Shown here: piece by piece, positions 7,181-14,964 of the stretch
Numbering within the stretch: position 1 is the stretch's first letter
Layout: every line of letters starts with the position of its first letter
Assembly (NCBI GenBank): GCA_910587345.1
Contig: CAJUKH010000026.1
Span: forward strand, 62,001 to 126,000
DNA from: an uncultured Oscillospiraceae bacterium
GTDB lineage: Bacteria > Bacillota > Clostridia > Oscillospirales > Oscillospiraceae
Direction of reading: 5' to 3'
Length of the DNA stretch: 64,000 nt
Translations under genes and position numbers: made by a program
Notes under the pieces: model-generated
Told to the model about the DNA's origin: nothing
What the model saw: the letters and a program-made list of their open reading frames with translations, nothing else
The model's database searches: none

Positions 7181-7357
7181 CGTGTTCAGAGACAGCGGGG
7201 AACCTTTTGGTTCTAACGACTTTTGTCCCCCGCCGAGAATACAGCCAACAAAGTTGTTGTATTGTGCTGTTTTCGTGATGGACACGAAAGCGGCATTTTT
7301 CTTTTTAAGATGGAGTAAAACGCCGCCATTTAATTTATCTGGAGGTGAATTCACAAT
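7181..7357 (+). promoter_or_regulatory. Ribosomal protein L10 leader RNA
   Basis: The 7033-7357 gap holds a terminator, a consensus promoter and a leader of about 175 nt before rplJ. The leader has the purine-rich AGACAGCGGGGAACC start and extended pairing typical of the L10 leader, which binds the L10-L12 complex for autogenous control. Assigned from position and general appearance, not from a covariance search. Confidence 0.65.
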
Positions 7358-7999
7358 ATGCCTAACGCAAAGGTTCTGAGTGAAAAGCAGGCCATTGTAG
7401 CCGAGCTGGTTGAAACTCTGAAGTCCTCTGCCAGCGGCGTGCTGGTGAATTACGAAGGTATCACCGTATCTGAGGATACTGCTCTTCGTAATGAACTGCG
7501 CAAGGCCAACGTGGAGTACTCGGTGGTGAAGAACACTCTGGTTCGCAGGGCTTTGGACGATGCCGGCCTGAACGAGTTGGACGAAGTGCTTCACGGCACT
7601 ACTTCTTTGGCCATCAGCAAGGACGATCCCATCGCTCCTATGCGGGTGCTCAACAAGTTTGCCAAGTCTCTGGAGGGTGACCGTTTCTCCATTAAGGCTG
7701 GCTTCATGGATGGTAAGGTACTGCCTTTGGCCGACATTGCCGCCCTGGCTGAGCTTCCTTCCAAGGAGGTACTGCTGGGTCAGGTGCTGGGTATGATGCT
7801 TTCCCCCATCACCAGCTTGGCCATCGTCATCAAGGCCATCGCCGAAAAGGGCGGTGTCCCCGCCGAGACCACAGAAGAGGCTCCCGCTGCGGAGGAGGCC
7901 CCTGCTGAAGAGGCCGCTCCCGTTGAGGCTGAAGCCCCTGCCGAGGAGGCCCCTGCTGCTGAAGCTGAGGCTCCCGCCGAAGAAACCCCCGCTGAATAA
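7358..7999 (+). CDS. rplJ: 50S ribosomal protein L10 with Ala/Glu/Pro-rich tail
   Basis: A 213-residue L10. Residues 1 to about 168 are a normal L10: LSEKQAIVAELVETLKSSAS, VNYEGITVSEDTALRNELRK, VVKNTLVRRAL, and the C-terminal L12-binding helix region ending MLSPITSLAIVIKAIAEKG. The remaining 45 residues are a low-complexity tail made of AEEAP-like units. Family members are usually 165-175 residues, so the tail is an addition. L10 anchors L7/L12 dimers on the stalk. AGGTG precedes the ATG; rplL follows after 46 bases. Confidence 0.95.
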   Translation: MPNAKVLSEKQAIVAELVETLKSSASGVLVNYEGITVSEDTALRNELRKANVEYSVVKNTLVRRALDDAGLNELDEVLHGTTSLAISKDDPIAPMRVLNKFAKSLEGDRFSIKAGFMDGKVLPLADIAALAELPSKEVLLGQVLGMMLSPITSLAIVIKAIAEKGGVPAETTEEAPAAEEAPAEEAAPVEAEAPAEEAPAAEAEAPAEETPAE

Positions 8000-8045
8000 G
8001 CAAAGCATAACAAACATTTATTATAATTTTAGGAGGTAAACTATT

Positions 8046-8426
8046 ATGGCTAGCGAGAAGATCACTGCTATGATCGAAGAAGTGAAGTCCCTGACCGTTC
8101 TGGAGCTGAACGACTTGGTGAAGGCTCTGGAGGAGGAGTTCGGCGTTTCCGCCGCCGCCATGGCCGCTCCCGCCGCCGGTGGTGCCGCTGCTGGTGCTGC
8201 CGCTGAGGAGAAGACCGAATTTGATGTGGTTCTGGCCAGCTTTGACGCTGCTGCTAAGATCAAGGTCATCAAGGTGGTCCGTGAGATTACCGGTCTGGGT
8301 CTGGGCGAGGCTAAGGCCGTCGTTGAGGGCGCTCCCAAGGCCATCAAAGAGGGCGTGAGCAAGGACGAGGCCGAGGAGCTGAAGAAGCAGCTCGAGGAGG
8401 CCGGCGCCAAGGTGGAGCTGAAGTAA
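8046..8426 (+). CDS. rplL: 50S ribosomal protein L7/L12
   Basis: A 126-residue L12: an N-terminal dimerisation domain (ITAMIEEVKSLTVLELNDLVKALEEEFGVS), an alanine-rich hinge (about residues 36-52), and the C-terminal factor-binding domain with KIKVIKVVREITGLGLGEAKAVVEGAPKAIKEG. It recruits and stimulates translational GTPases. GGAGGTAAACTATT precedes the ATG. It is the last gene of the rplJL unit, followed by a strong terminator. Confidence 0.97.
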   Translation: MASEKITAMIEEVKSLTVLELNDLVKALEEEFGVSAAAMAAPAAGGAAAGAAAEEKTEFDVVLASFDAAAKIKVIKVVREITGLGLGEAKAVVEGAPKAIKEGVSKDEAEELKKQLEEAGAKVELK

Positions 8427-8449
8427 TTCAATCCCCAAACAAGCATAAG

Positions 8450-8483
8450 AAACGGCTGGTGAAGATCACCAGCCGTTTTTTAT
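8450..8483. terminator. Terminator between rplL and the convergent unknown gene
   Basis: Perfect 13-bp stem (8450-8462 with 8466-8478), three-base loop and a T run on the plus strand. Confidence 0.85.
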
Positions 8484-8505
8484 ACTGTTTTGCCTGTTTT
8501 CATTT

Positions 8506-9201
8506 TTATTCAATTCTCTCATACCCTTCGGGCATATCCACCGCATCATACAGGACCCGTGCTCCAATCGCCGTACACAGCTTTGCCATCCTGTCGTCAG
8601 CAAAGACCTCCTCCCCTTCCCAAATCTCCCGCAGGATGGTCTCATCACCATAGGTACAGAGAAATGAGGGAAATTCTCCCCGAAATGGCGCCTCTATCAT
8701 CTCCTCCGCCTCTTCAAAGTCAGCCTTGGCAAAATCCAGCCGCAGCTTCCTCTCCGGATCAGCGTAGGAAACAAACAAGACAGCACTGTCAAAAATGGAA
8801 AAGGCCAGTACTGGAACTCCGAAGCCCTTTGCCAACTGCTCGGCATCCCGGCTGGAAGCATTGTACCCATCACAAAGAGTTTCTTCAAAAAAGGGAAACC
8901 ATCTGGCCTCCTCCCGCCAAGCCAGTACCGGACTTTTCTGCCACTGCGGCTTCGGTATTTCTTCCTGCATAGTCGTCCCCGGAAAAGAAATAATATTGTC
9001 CTGTCTCTGTGCGGCGTTCCCCATGCGCATCCCCCGCTGAAGCTCCTCAAACACTTCCTCGCTCATGAATGCCTTGAAAAGCTCCCTCATATCCCTCTGA
9101 TCTGCCAACGCCTGGGGCCGAAAGGTATCCATCCTCTCCTGCAGTGTTCTTCGGGGCAGTCCTCGGTTCTCTATGAGGTAAAATGCCATGGAAGTTCCCA
9201 T
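8506..9201 (-). CDS. Conserved hypothetical protein
   Basis: A 231-residue soluble protein with no domain I recognise and no signal peptide or membrane segment. It begins MGTSMAFYLIENRGLPRRTLQ; the rest is acidic and aromatic-rich, with WFPFFEETLCDGYN in the middle and DDRMAKLCTAIGARVLYDAVDMPEG near the end. The ATG at 9201 is the best supported start (AAAGGAC upstream); the frame stays open into mgtE. It begins 17 bases after the mgtE stop, so it is probably co-transcribed with that magnesium transporter, but no functional link can be shown. Confidence 0.65.
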   Translation of the reverse strand: MGTSMAFYLIENRGLPRRTLQERMDTFRPQALADQRDMRELFKAFMSEEVFEELQRGMRMGNAAQRQDNIISFPGTTMQEEIPKPQWQKSPVLAWREEARWFPFFEETLCDGYNASSRDAEQLAKGFGVPVLAFSIFDSAVLFVSYADPERKLRLDFAKADFEEAEEMIEAPFRGEFPSFLCTYGDETILREIWEGEEVFADDRMAKLCTAIGARVLYDAVDMPEGYERIE

Positions 9202-9217
9202 GCTCAAGTCCTTTCCT

Positions 9218-10579
9218 TTACAATCCCAACAACTGGGTAGCCACCGCAAAATAGACCAGCAGGGACAGCGCATCCACTACTGTGGTGATAAAGGGAGATG
9301 CCATCACCGCCGGGTCAAACCCCAACCGTTTTGCCAGCATTGGCAATAGGCAGCCCACTAACTTGGCAAGAATAATGGTCACAATAACGGTCAGTGCCAC
9401 GACCAGAGCCACCAACGGCCCTTTTCTATCTAAAAATATGACCTTAGCGTAAACAACTACGCCCAAAGTCATTGCACAGAGAAGGGCAACCCGCAATTCC
9501 TTCCAAACCACCCGGAAGATATCTCTAAATTCCACATCCCCAAGAGACATTGCCCGAATTACAGTAACGGATGCCTGACTTCCTGAATTCCCTCCGGTAT
9601 CCATAAGCATGGGAATAAAGAGGGTCAACACGGCATTTGCCGCCAGGGCATCTTCAAAAATCCCAAGGATCGTCCCAGTAAAAGTAGCCGATACCATCAA
9701 CAGCAGGAGCCATGGAATCCGGTGCAGCCATGTCTCCACCACACCGGTCTGAAAATAGGACTTGTCCGTAGGAACGATAGCCGCCATTTTTTCAATATCC
9801 TCGGTGGCTTCTTCCTCCATAACATCCATGACATCATCAACGGTTACAACGCCCACCAAACGCCCTTCCTGGTCCACTACCGGCAGTGAGATGAAATCGT
9901 ATTTCATGATTCGCTGGACCGCTTCCTCCTGGTCCTCGGTGGTAAGTGCCGTTATGATATCGGTGGACATGAGTTCTTCTACCCGGCGGTCATCTTCTGC
10001 ACCTAACAGCTCTCGAAGGGTCACTACCCCTTCCAACACCCGACGGCTGTCTGTAACATAGCAGGTATAGATAGACTCACTCTCTTCACTGGCCGCCCGT
10101 ACCTTTGAAATCGCCTGCTGAACTGTCATGTTCTTTTTCAGATCAATCACTTCTGCAGTCATAATACTGCCAACGGAGTTTTCCGGATAGTTTAAAAACT
10201 GGTTTATCACCTTTCGTGTATCCGGTCTGGCGCTTTTCAGCACCCGTGTTACCACATTAGCCGGCATCTCTTCCAGCATATCCACGGCATCATCCACATA
10301 GAGGTCCTCCACCAGTTCTGAGACCTCCCGGTCCGTAATGGCGGAGATAACGGTCTGTTGATCCTCCGTCTCCAAATTGGCAAAAACGTCCGATGCCAAT
10401 TCTTTGGGAAGCATTCGGAAAACCAACACGGTTTTCTCTGCGTCCAGTTCCTCCATAAACCCGGCCACATCTACTTCGTTCGCCTCTGATAAAAGCTTTT
10501 TCAGTGCTCTAAGGTTTTTTGCCTCTAATAACATTTGCCATTGTGTTGCCAGCAAAGTCTCATGCTTTCTGTTTTCCAT
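9218..10579 (-). CDS. mgtE: Magnesium transporter MgtE
   Basis: A 453-residue MgtE of usual length. The N domain carries the superhelical repeats (about residues 1-130; EMPANVVTRVLKSA); two CBS domains follow (IMTAEVIDLKKNMTVQQAI and LMSTDIITALTTEDQ), then five membrane helices with the pore signature PMLMDTGGNSGSQASVTVIRAMS. It conducts Mg2+ inward and is gated by cytosolic Mg2+ through the N and CBS domains. The ATG at 10579 has AAAGGAGG seven bases upstream. A 240-nt structured leader with a terminator hairpin precedes it, so expression is probably controlled at the RNA level. Confidence 0.95.
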   Translation of the reverse strand: MENRKHETLLATQWQMLLEAKNLRALKKLLSEANEVDVAGFMEELDAEKTVLVFRMLPKELASDVFANLETEDQQTVISAITDREVSELVEDLYVDDAVDMLEEMPANVVTRVLKSARPDTRKVINQFLNYPENSVGSIMTAEVIDLKKNMTVQQAISKVRAASEESESIYTCYVTDSRRVLEGVVTLRELLGAEDDRRVEELMSTDIITALTTEDQEEAVQRIMKYDFISLPVVDQEGRLVGVVTVDDVMDVMEEEATEDIEKMAAIVPTDKSYFQTGVVETWLHRIPWLLLLMVSATFTGTILGIFEDALAANAVLTLFIPMLMDTGGNSGSQASVTVIRAMSLGDVEFRDIFRVVWKELRVALLCAMTLGVVVYAKVIFLDRKGPLVALVVALTVIVTIILAKLVGCLLPMLAKRLGFDPAVMASPFITTVVDALSLLVYFAVATQLLGL

Positions 10580-10819
10580 CTCTTTTCCTCCTTTGCTATG
10601 TCTTTTCAGAAATACTGCAAAGAGGACAAACCGGACCTGTAAAACAGGTCCGGCGATATATTCTTTATCAAGCCATAGAAAAACTACCGTCTCTCTCCAA
10701 AAAAGAGAAACAGTAAGAAACACCGGCCGGATAAAGGTATATCACCGTCCCATTTGCTACTTCGGCCACCAATGTCCATAGACTGTTCCCCCTTTATATC
10801 AAATCGATGCAGGGCATCT
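10580..10819 (-). promoter_or_regulatory. Long structured leader RNA of mgtE, class unknown
   Basis: From the predicted start near 10819 to the mgtE ATG there are about 240 nt with no convincing gene. Visible pairings include GATGC/GCATC close to the 5' end, a long-range ATAAAGG/CCTTTAT, a helix of about 10 bp around an oligo-T loop, and a terminator hairpin 50 nt before the ribosome site. The layout is that of a riboswitch. I could not match it to the M-box, NiCo or yybP-ykoY consensus. Confidence 0.45.
10619..10653 (-). terminator. Intrinsic terminator inside the mgtE leader
   Basis: CCGGACCTG/CAGGTCCGG (10653-10645 with 10639-10631), five-base loop, then TTTGTCCTCTTT. It sits upstream of the mgtE ribosome site, where premature termination would control the gene. 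Confidence 0.7.
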
Positions 10820-10825
10820 GCCTAT

Positions 10826-10854
10826 AGAATAGCATCTCGGCCCCCTATTTTCAA
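10826..10854 (-). promoter_or_regulatory. Probable mgtE promoter
   Basis: TTGAAA (10854-10849), 17 bp, TATTCT (10831-10826). The rest of the 10855-11001 gap holds a TATACT box near 10957 that probably serves the divergent alaX gene. Confidence 0.5.
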
Positions 10855-11001
10855 GTCTTTTTTCTTCAATTCAAAATTCCATTTTTATTATCAGATTTAA
10901 GCTTGCAGATATGCTTCTGATCTCCTTTTTCTCTTCCATTTAAAGAAAAAAGGTGATATACTGCTTTTGATATCTTTTTATCTACATCCGAGGTGAAACA
11001 A

Positions 11002-12141
11002 GTGGAGAAGCTTTACGAAGAAAATCAATATCTGACCCACTTTTCTGCCATAGTCGAAAGCTGTGTGCAAAGCAAAAAAGGATACGATATTCTGCTGAAC
11101 CAAACCGCTTTCTACCCTGAGGGCGGCGGCCAACCTTATGACTTAGGCACCCTTGGCCCGGTCAAAGTTTCGGAGGTGCATGAACGGGATGGGCGAGTGG
11201 TCCACACCTGTGACGGCCCTTTGGATATCGGCAGCTGTGTAGACGGGACCATCGATTGGGATCGCCGCTTTGATCTCATGCAGCACCACTCCGGAGAGCA
11301 TATCGTCTCCGGCTTGGCTTGCCAGTGGTGGGGCTGTGATAATGTAGGCTTTCACATGGGCAGCGATGTGATCACAATTGACTTTAATGTAGAGATCAAT
11401 GAAGAACAGATGCGTCAGTTAGAGGCTGCTGCCAACCGCTATGTATGGGAAGACCATCCCATTCAAATCTCTTTCCCCTCCCCCGCCGAGTTAGAGGTTT
11501 TGGAATATCGAAGCAAAAAGGAGCTGACTGGAAAGGTCCGTATCGTCTCCTTCCCCGGTGCCGACACCTGTGCCTGCTGTGGAACCCATGTGGCCACTTC
11601 CGGTCAAGTTGGACTTATTAAACTCCTCAGCGTCCAGAAATTTCGAGAAGGTGTTCGTATAGAGCTTGTATGCGGCAAGCGAGCTTTGCGGTATCTCAGC
11701 AGCATATACGAGCAAAACTATCACGTGTCGAAAACTCTCTCTGCCAAAATTTTTGAAACCGGTAAAGCTGTCGACCGTTTGCTGGAAGAGAATACTGCTC
11801 TAAAGGCCCGTATTTTGTCCATGGAAGCCCGTCACTTTTCCTTATTGGCAGAGGAGTACGCCGGGCGGGGAAATGTTCTGCTTTTCGAAGCTGACCTTTC
11901 TTCAGACTCTCTGCGCCGACTGTGTGATACTGTAGCCCAAAAGTGTGGTGGGTGGTGCGCCTGCTTTTCCGGCAATGATGGGGACGGATTTAAATACGCT
12001 CTATCCTACCCCGGCGGAGATCTGAAAGAGTTGGGGAAAGCGCTGAATGCCACTCTAAATGGTCGGGGAGGCGGCAAACCCGATTTTATCCAAGGCTCTG
12101 TGCAAGCTACCAAAGAAGAAATCATTCGTTTTCTTTCGTAA
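11002..12141 (+). CDS. alaX: Alanyl-tRNA editing protein, AlaX-L type
   Basis: A 379-residue free-standing relative of the AlaRS editing domain, which hydrolyses misacylated Ser- or Gly-tRNA(Ala). The N-terminal part has QTAFYPEGGGQPYD. The zinc site is formed by QHHSGEHI (HxxxH) and CACCGTH. A coiled coil (about residues 245-275) and a C-terminal DHHA1-like domain (GGGKPDFIQGS) make it the long form. The start is the GTG at 11002, six bases after GAGGTG; an in-frame GTG at 10993 lies within that site. It appears monocistronic, divergent from mgtE. Confidence 0.9.
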   Translation: MEKLYEENQYLTHFSAIVESCVQSKKGYDILLNQTAFYPEGGGQPYDLGTLGPVKVSEVHERDGRVVHTCDGPLDIGSCVDGTIDWDRRFDLMQHHSGEHIVSGLACQWWGCDNVGFHMGSDVITIDFNVEINEEQMRQLEAAANRYVWEDHPIQISFPSPAELEVLEYRSKKELTGKVRIVSFPGADTCACCGTHVATSGQVGLIKLLSVQKFREGVRIELVCGKRALRYLSSIYEQNYHVSKTLSAKIFETGKAVDRLLEENTALKARILSMEARHFSLLAEEYAGRGNVLLFEADLSSDSLRRLCDTVAQKCGGWCACFSGNDGDGFKYALSYPGGDLKELGKALNATLNGRGGGKPDFIQGSVQATKEEIIRFLS

Positions 12142-12155
12142 CGAATTCTTTTTAT

Positions 12156-12194
12156 AAAAGGGAGAACGCCTGACAGGCGCTCTCCCTTTTATTT
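12156..12194. terminator. Bidirectional terminator
   Basis: Stem AAAAGGGAGA-CGCC with GGCG-TCTCCCTTTT (12156-12170 with 12176-12190, one mismatch), flanked by A and T runs. It serves alaX and the convergent membrane protein gene. Confidence 0.8.
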
Positions 12195-12904
12195 TAACCC
12201 TTTTTTCTCTTTCTTCCATCCACCAAAAAGGCCCAAAGAAGTGATACAACTACAACAAATCCTCCTAAAATCCCCAAGCGGAGCAGTAAAATTTGCCCGC
12301 TGTGTTCCCGATACCATACGTCATCAAAGGCATATATCACATTCATATTGTCGACACCATATTCCTCACAAATACTCATCAAATAGGGCCGAGAAGATGA
12401 ATTGACTCCCGCCCTTACGCTGATGGGTAAGATATAACTTCCCTTTTCCGCTCCATCCATTACCATTCCCTTATCATACAAAGCAAGCGCATGGCTTCCA
12501 TCAGGAAACTCACAGATAAAATACTGGTGGTACCCTGTCATAGCCCACAAAACACTGGTGGTAACCTGAGGGTAGTTCCAGGTTCGCCGATTTACCACAC
12601 TGGTGTTTTGACGCCAGCGTGCTAACTCATATACTCCGGTTGGGATGATCTTTACTGGTTCAACCGTAAAATAGTTAAACGGATACTGGGCCGCAAACTC
12701 TTCTGTTCCCATCAGATGCGGGATATCCTCCCCTGCTCGTTTTCCCGTAAATGAAATATTGATATCTGCATTCTCTGTTTCCGACAAAGATACAGGTTCT
12801 TCCTCCCGCCTCAAAAACCTTTCTGGGTGAGACTGGAAGAACACTGTAAGCAACACAAGGAGCACAATGATGGACCAAATAGTATGAATGAGTTTCTCTT
12901 TCAT
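12194..12904 (-). CDS. Hypothetical two-helix membrane protein
   Basis: A 236-residue protein not matched to a named family. It has an N-terminal membrane helix (WSIIVLLVLLTVFF), a domain of about 170 residues (GTEEFAAQYPFNYFTV, YHQYFICEFPDGSHALALYDKG) and a C-terminal membrane helix (LLRLGILGGFVVVVSLLWAFLV) ended by basic residues. That topology puts the central domain outside the membrane. The ATG at 12904 follows AAGGTGAT. It lies downstream of tsf on the same strand but is separated by a terminator. The function is unknown. Confidence 0.7.
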   Translation of the reverse strand: MKEKLIHTIWSIIVLLVLLTVFFQSHPERFLRREEEPVSLSETENADINISFTGKRAGEDIPHLMGTEEFAAQYPFNYFTVEPVKIIPTGVYELARWRQNTSVVNRRTWNYPQVTTSVLWAMTGYHQYFICEFPDGSHALALYDKGMVMDGAEKGSYILPISVRAGVNSSSRPYLMSICEEYGVDNMNVIYAFDDVWYREHSGQILLLRLGILGGFVVVVSLLWAFLVDGRKRKKG

Positions 12905-12916
12905 ATTATCACCTTA

Positions 12917-12953
12917 TAAAAATGGAGCTGAAACGCAAATACGTTTCAGCCCC
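12917..12953 (-). terminator. Terminator after tsf
   Basis: GGGGCTGAAACG/CGTTTCAGCTCC stem (12953-12942 with 12935-12924), then ATTTTTAT on the minus strand, just before the downstream membrane-protein gene. Confidence 0.75.
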
Positions 12954-12978
12954 ATAAACTCATTGTGGTAACGTCAAC

Positions 12979-13893
12979 TTACTTCTGGAGCTGCTTGGCA
13001 ATTTCCTCAGCAAAGTTCTCCTGACGCTTTTCGATGCCCTCACCTTTCTCAAAACGCACAGCATTCTTAAAGGTAATAGCCCCGCCGGCCTTCTTCGCTT
13101 CAGCCGCCACATACTGCTCTACGCTCATAGAACCGTCCTTAACAAAGTCTTGCTGCAGCAGGCAGTTCTCCTCATAGAACTTACGCAGCTTGCCGACAAT
13201 GATCCCTTCCTTGACCTTTTCCGGCTTGGAAGCCATCTTGGGGTCGTTCTCCATCTGTACCAGCATGATTTTTTTCTCTTCTTCCAAAGTGGCATCATCC
13301 ACCTGGCTCTTGTCCCAGAAACGGGGATTCATGGCAGCGATCTGCATAGCCACATCCTTCCCCACAGCCTCCACAGCCTCGGCAGGCACATCAGCCTCGA
13401 AATTCACCAACACACCGATTTTTCCACCTGCGTGAACATAGGCAACGCTGACTCCGGTGTCAAAGCGGGCAAAGCGACGAACTTTGATATTTTCGCCGAT
13501 GACCAAAACCATCTCCTGCTGCTCTTCCTGAACACTGCGGCCATTGCCAAAGGGAGCTGCCATCAAAGCGTCCAGATCAGCGGGGTTCTCCTTGGCCACT
13601 GCGGCGGCCACTCCGTGAACAAACTCCACAAACTTTTCGTTTTTACCTACAAAGTCAGTCTCAGCATTGACCTCGACAACCACACCCACACCGTCAATTA
13701 CGGCAGCATAAGCAGCGCCTTCGGCGGCAATCCGGTCACCCTTCTTAATGGACGCAGCCAGACCCTTTTCACGCAGATACTCCACGGCCTTCTCCATATC
13801 GCCATCGGTGGCCACCAGAGCCTTCTTGCACTCCATCATACCAACGCCGGTCTTCTCACGCAGAACCTGTACATCCTTTGCGGAAATTGCCAT
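12979..13893 (-). CDS. tsf: Elongation factor Ts
   Basis: A 304-residue EF-Ts, the nucleotide exchange factor for EF-Tu. The UBA-like N-terminus (DVQVLREKTGVGMMECKKAL), the TDFVGKNEKF motif of the core and the C-terminal module with GKLRKFYEENCLLQQDFVKD are present. GGAGGGAACGAAA precedes the ATG. It follows rpsB as in nearly all bacteria, with a hairpin in the gap between them. Confidence 0.97.
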   Translation of the reverse strand: MAISAKDVQVLREKTGVGMMECKKALVATDGDMEKAVEYLREKGLAASIKKGDRIAAEGAAYAAVIDGVGVVVEVNAETDFVGKNEKFVEFVHGVAAAVAKENPADLDALMAAPFGNGRSVQEEQQEMVLVIGENIKVRRFARFDTGVSVAYVHAGGKIGVLVNFEADVPAEAVEAVGKDVAMQIAAMNPRFWDKSQVDDATLEEEKKIMLVQMENDPKMASKPEKVKEGIIVGKLRKFYEENCLLQQDFVKDGSMSVEQYVAAEAKKAGGAITFKNAVRFEKGEGIEKRQENFAEEIAKQLQK

Positions 13894-13933
13894 TTTCGTT
13901 CCCTCCTGTTTAGTTATCAGTTAAAATAAAGGA

Positions 13934-13965
13934 AATGCCCACCCACCCATTGGCAGGCGGGCATT
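13934..13965 (-). terminator. Hairpin between rpsB and tsf
   Basis: AATGCCC/GGGCATT (13965-13959 with 13940-13934) with further inner GC pairs, followed by TCCTTTATTTT on the minus strand. It is probably a partial terminator or processing site that sets the rpsB:tsf ratio. Confidence 0.55.
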
Positions 13966-13975
13966 CCGCAGTTTC

Positions 13976-14713
13976 TTATTCCTCTACGGGAGCCTCGGTC
14001 TCATCGGCAGTGGGAGCGGGGATCGCATCCACACCCTGCCTTCCCTCCTGGATGGCATTCGCCATCACAGAAGAGATGAGCTTAATCGCCCGAATGGCAT
14101 CGTCATTGCCGGGGATCACATAATCGATCTCGTCAGGATCACAGTTCGTGTCCACAATCGCCACAATGGGAATATGCAGCTTCCGAGCCTCATTAATGGC
14201 GTTACGCTCCTTCCGGGGGTCCACCACAAACAAAGCGGAGGGGATCTTCTTCATTTCCACAACGCCGCCCAGATACTTCTCCAGCTTGGCGATTTCGCCC
14301 AGGTGATGCATAACTTCCTTCTTGGGAAGCATATCAAACGTACCGTCCTCCTGCATCTTCTTCAGCTGATTCAGACGGTCCACCCGGCCCCGCATAGTCT
14401 TAAAGTTAGTAAGCATACCACCCAGCCAGCGGGCATTCACAAAGTACATACCGCAGCGCTGTGCCTCTTCTTTGATGGCGTCCTGAGCCTGCTTCTTCGT
14501 GCCCACGAACAGGAGAGTGCCACCCTCAGCGGACATATCCCGCACAAAAGAGTACGCCTCTTCCAGCTTCTTCACTGTCTTCTGGAGATCAATGATATAG
14601 ATCCCGTTCCGCTCAGTGTAGATATAGCTGGCCATCTTGGGGTTCCAGCGACGGGTCTGATGTCCAAAGTGCACACCTGCCTCCAGAAGCTGCTTCATCG
14701 ATACAACTGCCAT
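13976..14713 (-). CDS. rpsB: 30S ribosomal protein S2
   Basis: A 245-residue S2 with MKQLLEAGVHFGHQTRRWNPKM at the N-terminus, IIDLQKTVKKLEEAY, and VDPRKERNAINEARKLHIPIVAIVDTNCDPD followed by IPGNDDAIRAIKLI. An acidic tail (AIPAPTADETEAPVEE) ends the protein. S2 bridges S1 and the 30S body. AAAGGAGGAACAGAACT precedes the ATG. It is the first gene of the rpsB-tsf unit, with a leader and promoter directly upstream. Confidence 0.97.
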   Translation of the reverse strand: MAVVSMKQLLEAGVHFGHQTRRWNPKMASYIYTERNGIYIIDLQKTVKKLEEAYSFVRDMSAEGGTLLFVGTKKQAQDAIKEEAQRCGMYFVNARWLGGMLTNFKTMRGRVDRLNQLKKMQEDGTFDMLPKKEVMHHLGEIAKLEKYLGGVVEMKKIPSALFVVDPRKERNAINEARKLHIPIVAIVDTNCDPDEIDYVIPGNDDAIRAIKLISSVMANAIQEGRQGVDAIPAPTADETEAPVEE

Positions 14714-14858
14714 AGTTCTGTTCCTCCTTTTTTGTTGGTACCTCCACCTCGGTCATTTGGCCAGGTCTACCCATTTCAGGGCACAAGACCGCCATCCCAA
14801 AAGTGTGTGTACTTGCCATAGGCTATGGTAGTTTATCACAATTTGGCTGGAAATGCAA
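14714..14858 (-). promoter_or_regulatory. rpsB promoter and S2 leader
   Basis: TTGCAT (14858-14853), 17 bp, TAAACT (14835-14830), then a leader of about 110 nt to the rpsB ATG. Firmicute rpsB genes often carry an S2-binding leader; the GGGATGGCGGTC segment here could be part of one, but the structure was not computed. Confidence 0.55.
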
Positions 14859-14903
14859 GGATTTTATTTGAATACGCAAAATTTATTTTCGTTGGTTTTG
14901 ACA

Positions 14904-14947
14904 AGAAAATATCCTCCTGTCCACAGGAAACTGCAAGCAGGAGGATA
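14904..14947 (-). terminator. Terminator of the tat operon
   Basis: TATCCTCCTG/CAGGAGGATA stem (14947-14938 with 14919-14910) with an 18-base loop, then TTTTCTTGTC on the minus strand. Confidence 0.75.
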
Positions 14948-14964
14948 CTAGGGCAAAATTGTTT

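Noticed and set aside
7124..8017. A 297-codon minus-strand open frame over rplJ
   Set aside because: Glycine/serine/leucine-rich shadow produced by the repetitive Ala/Glu/Pro coding tail of rplJ and its leader.
10580..10819. M-box magnesium riboswitch in the mgtE leader
   Set aside because: The conserved GAGGCTCC and GCTAAAGC segments of the M-box are not present, so the class name was not used although the context fits.
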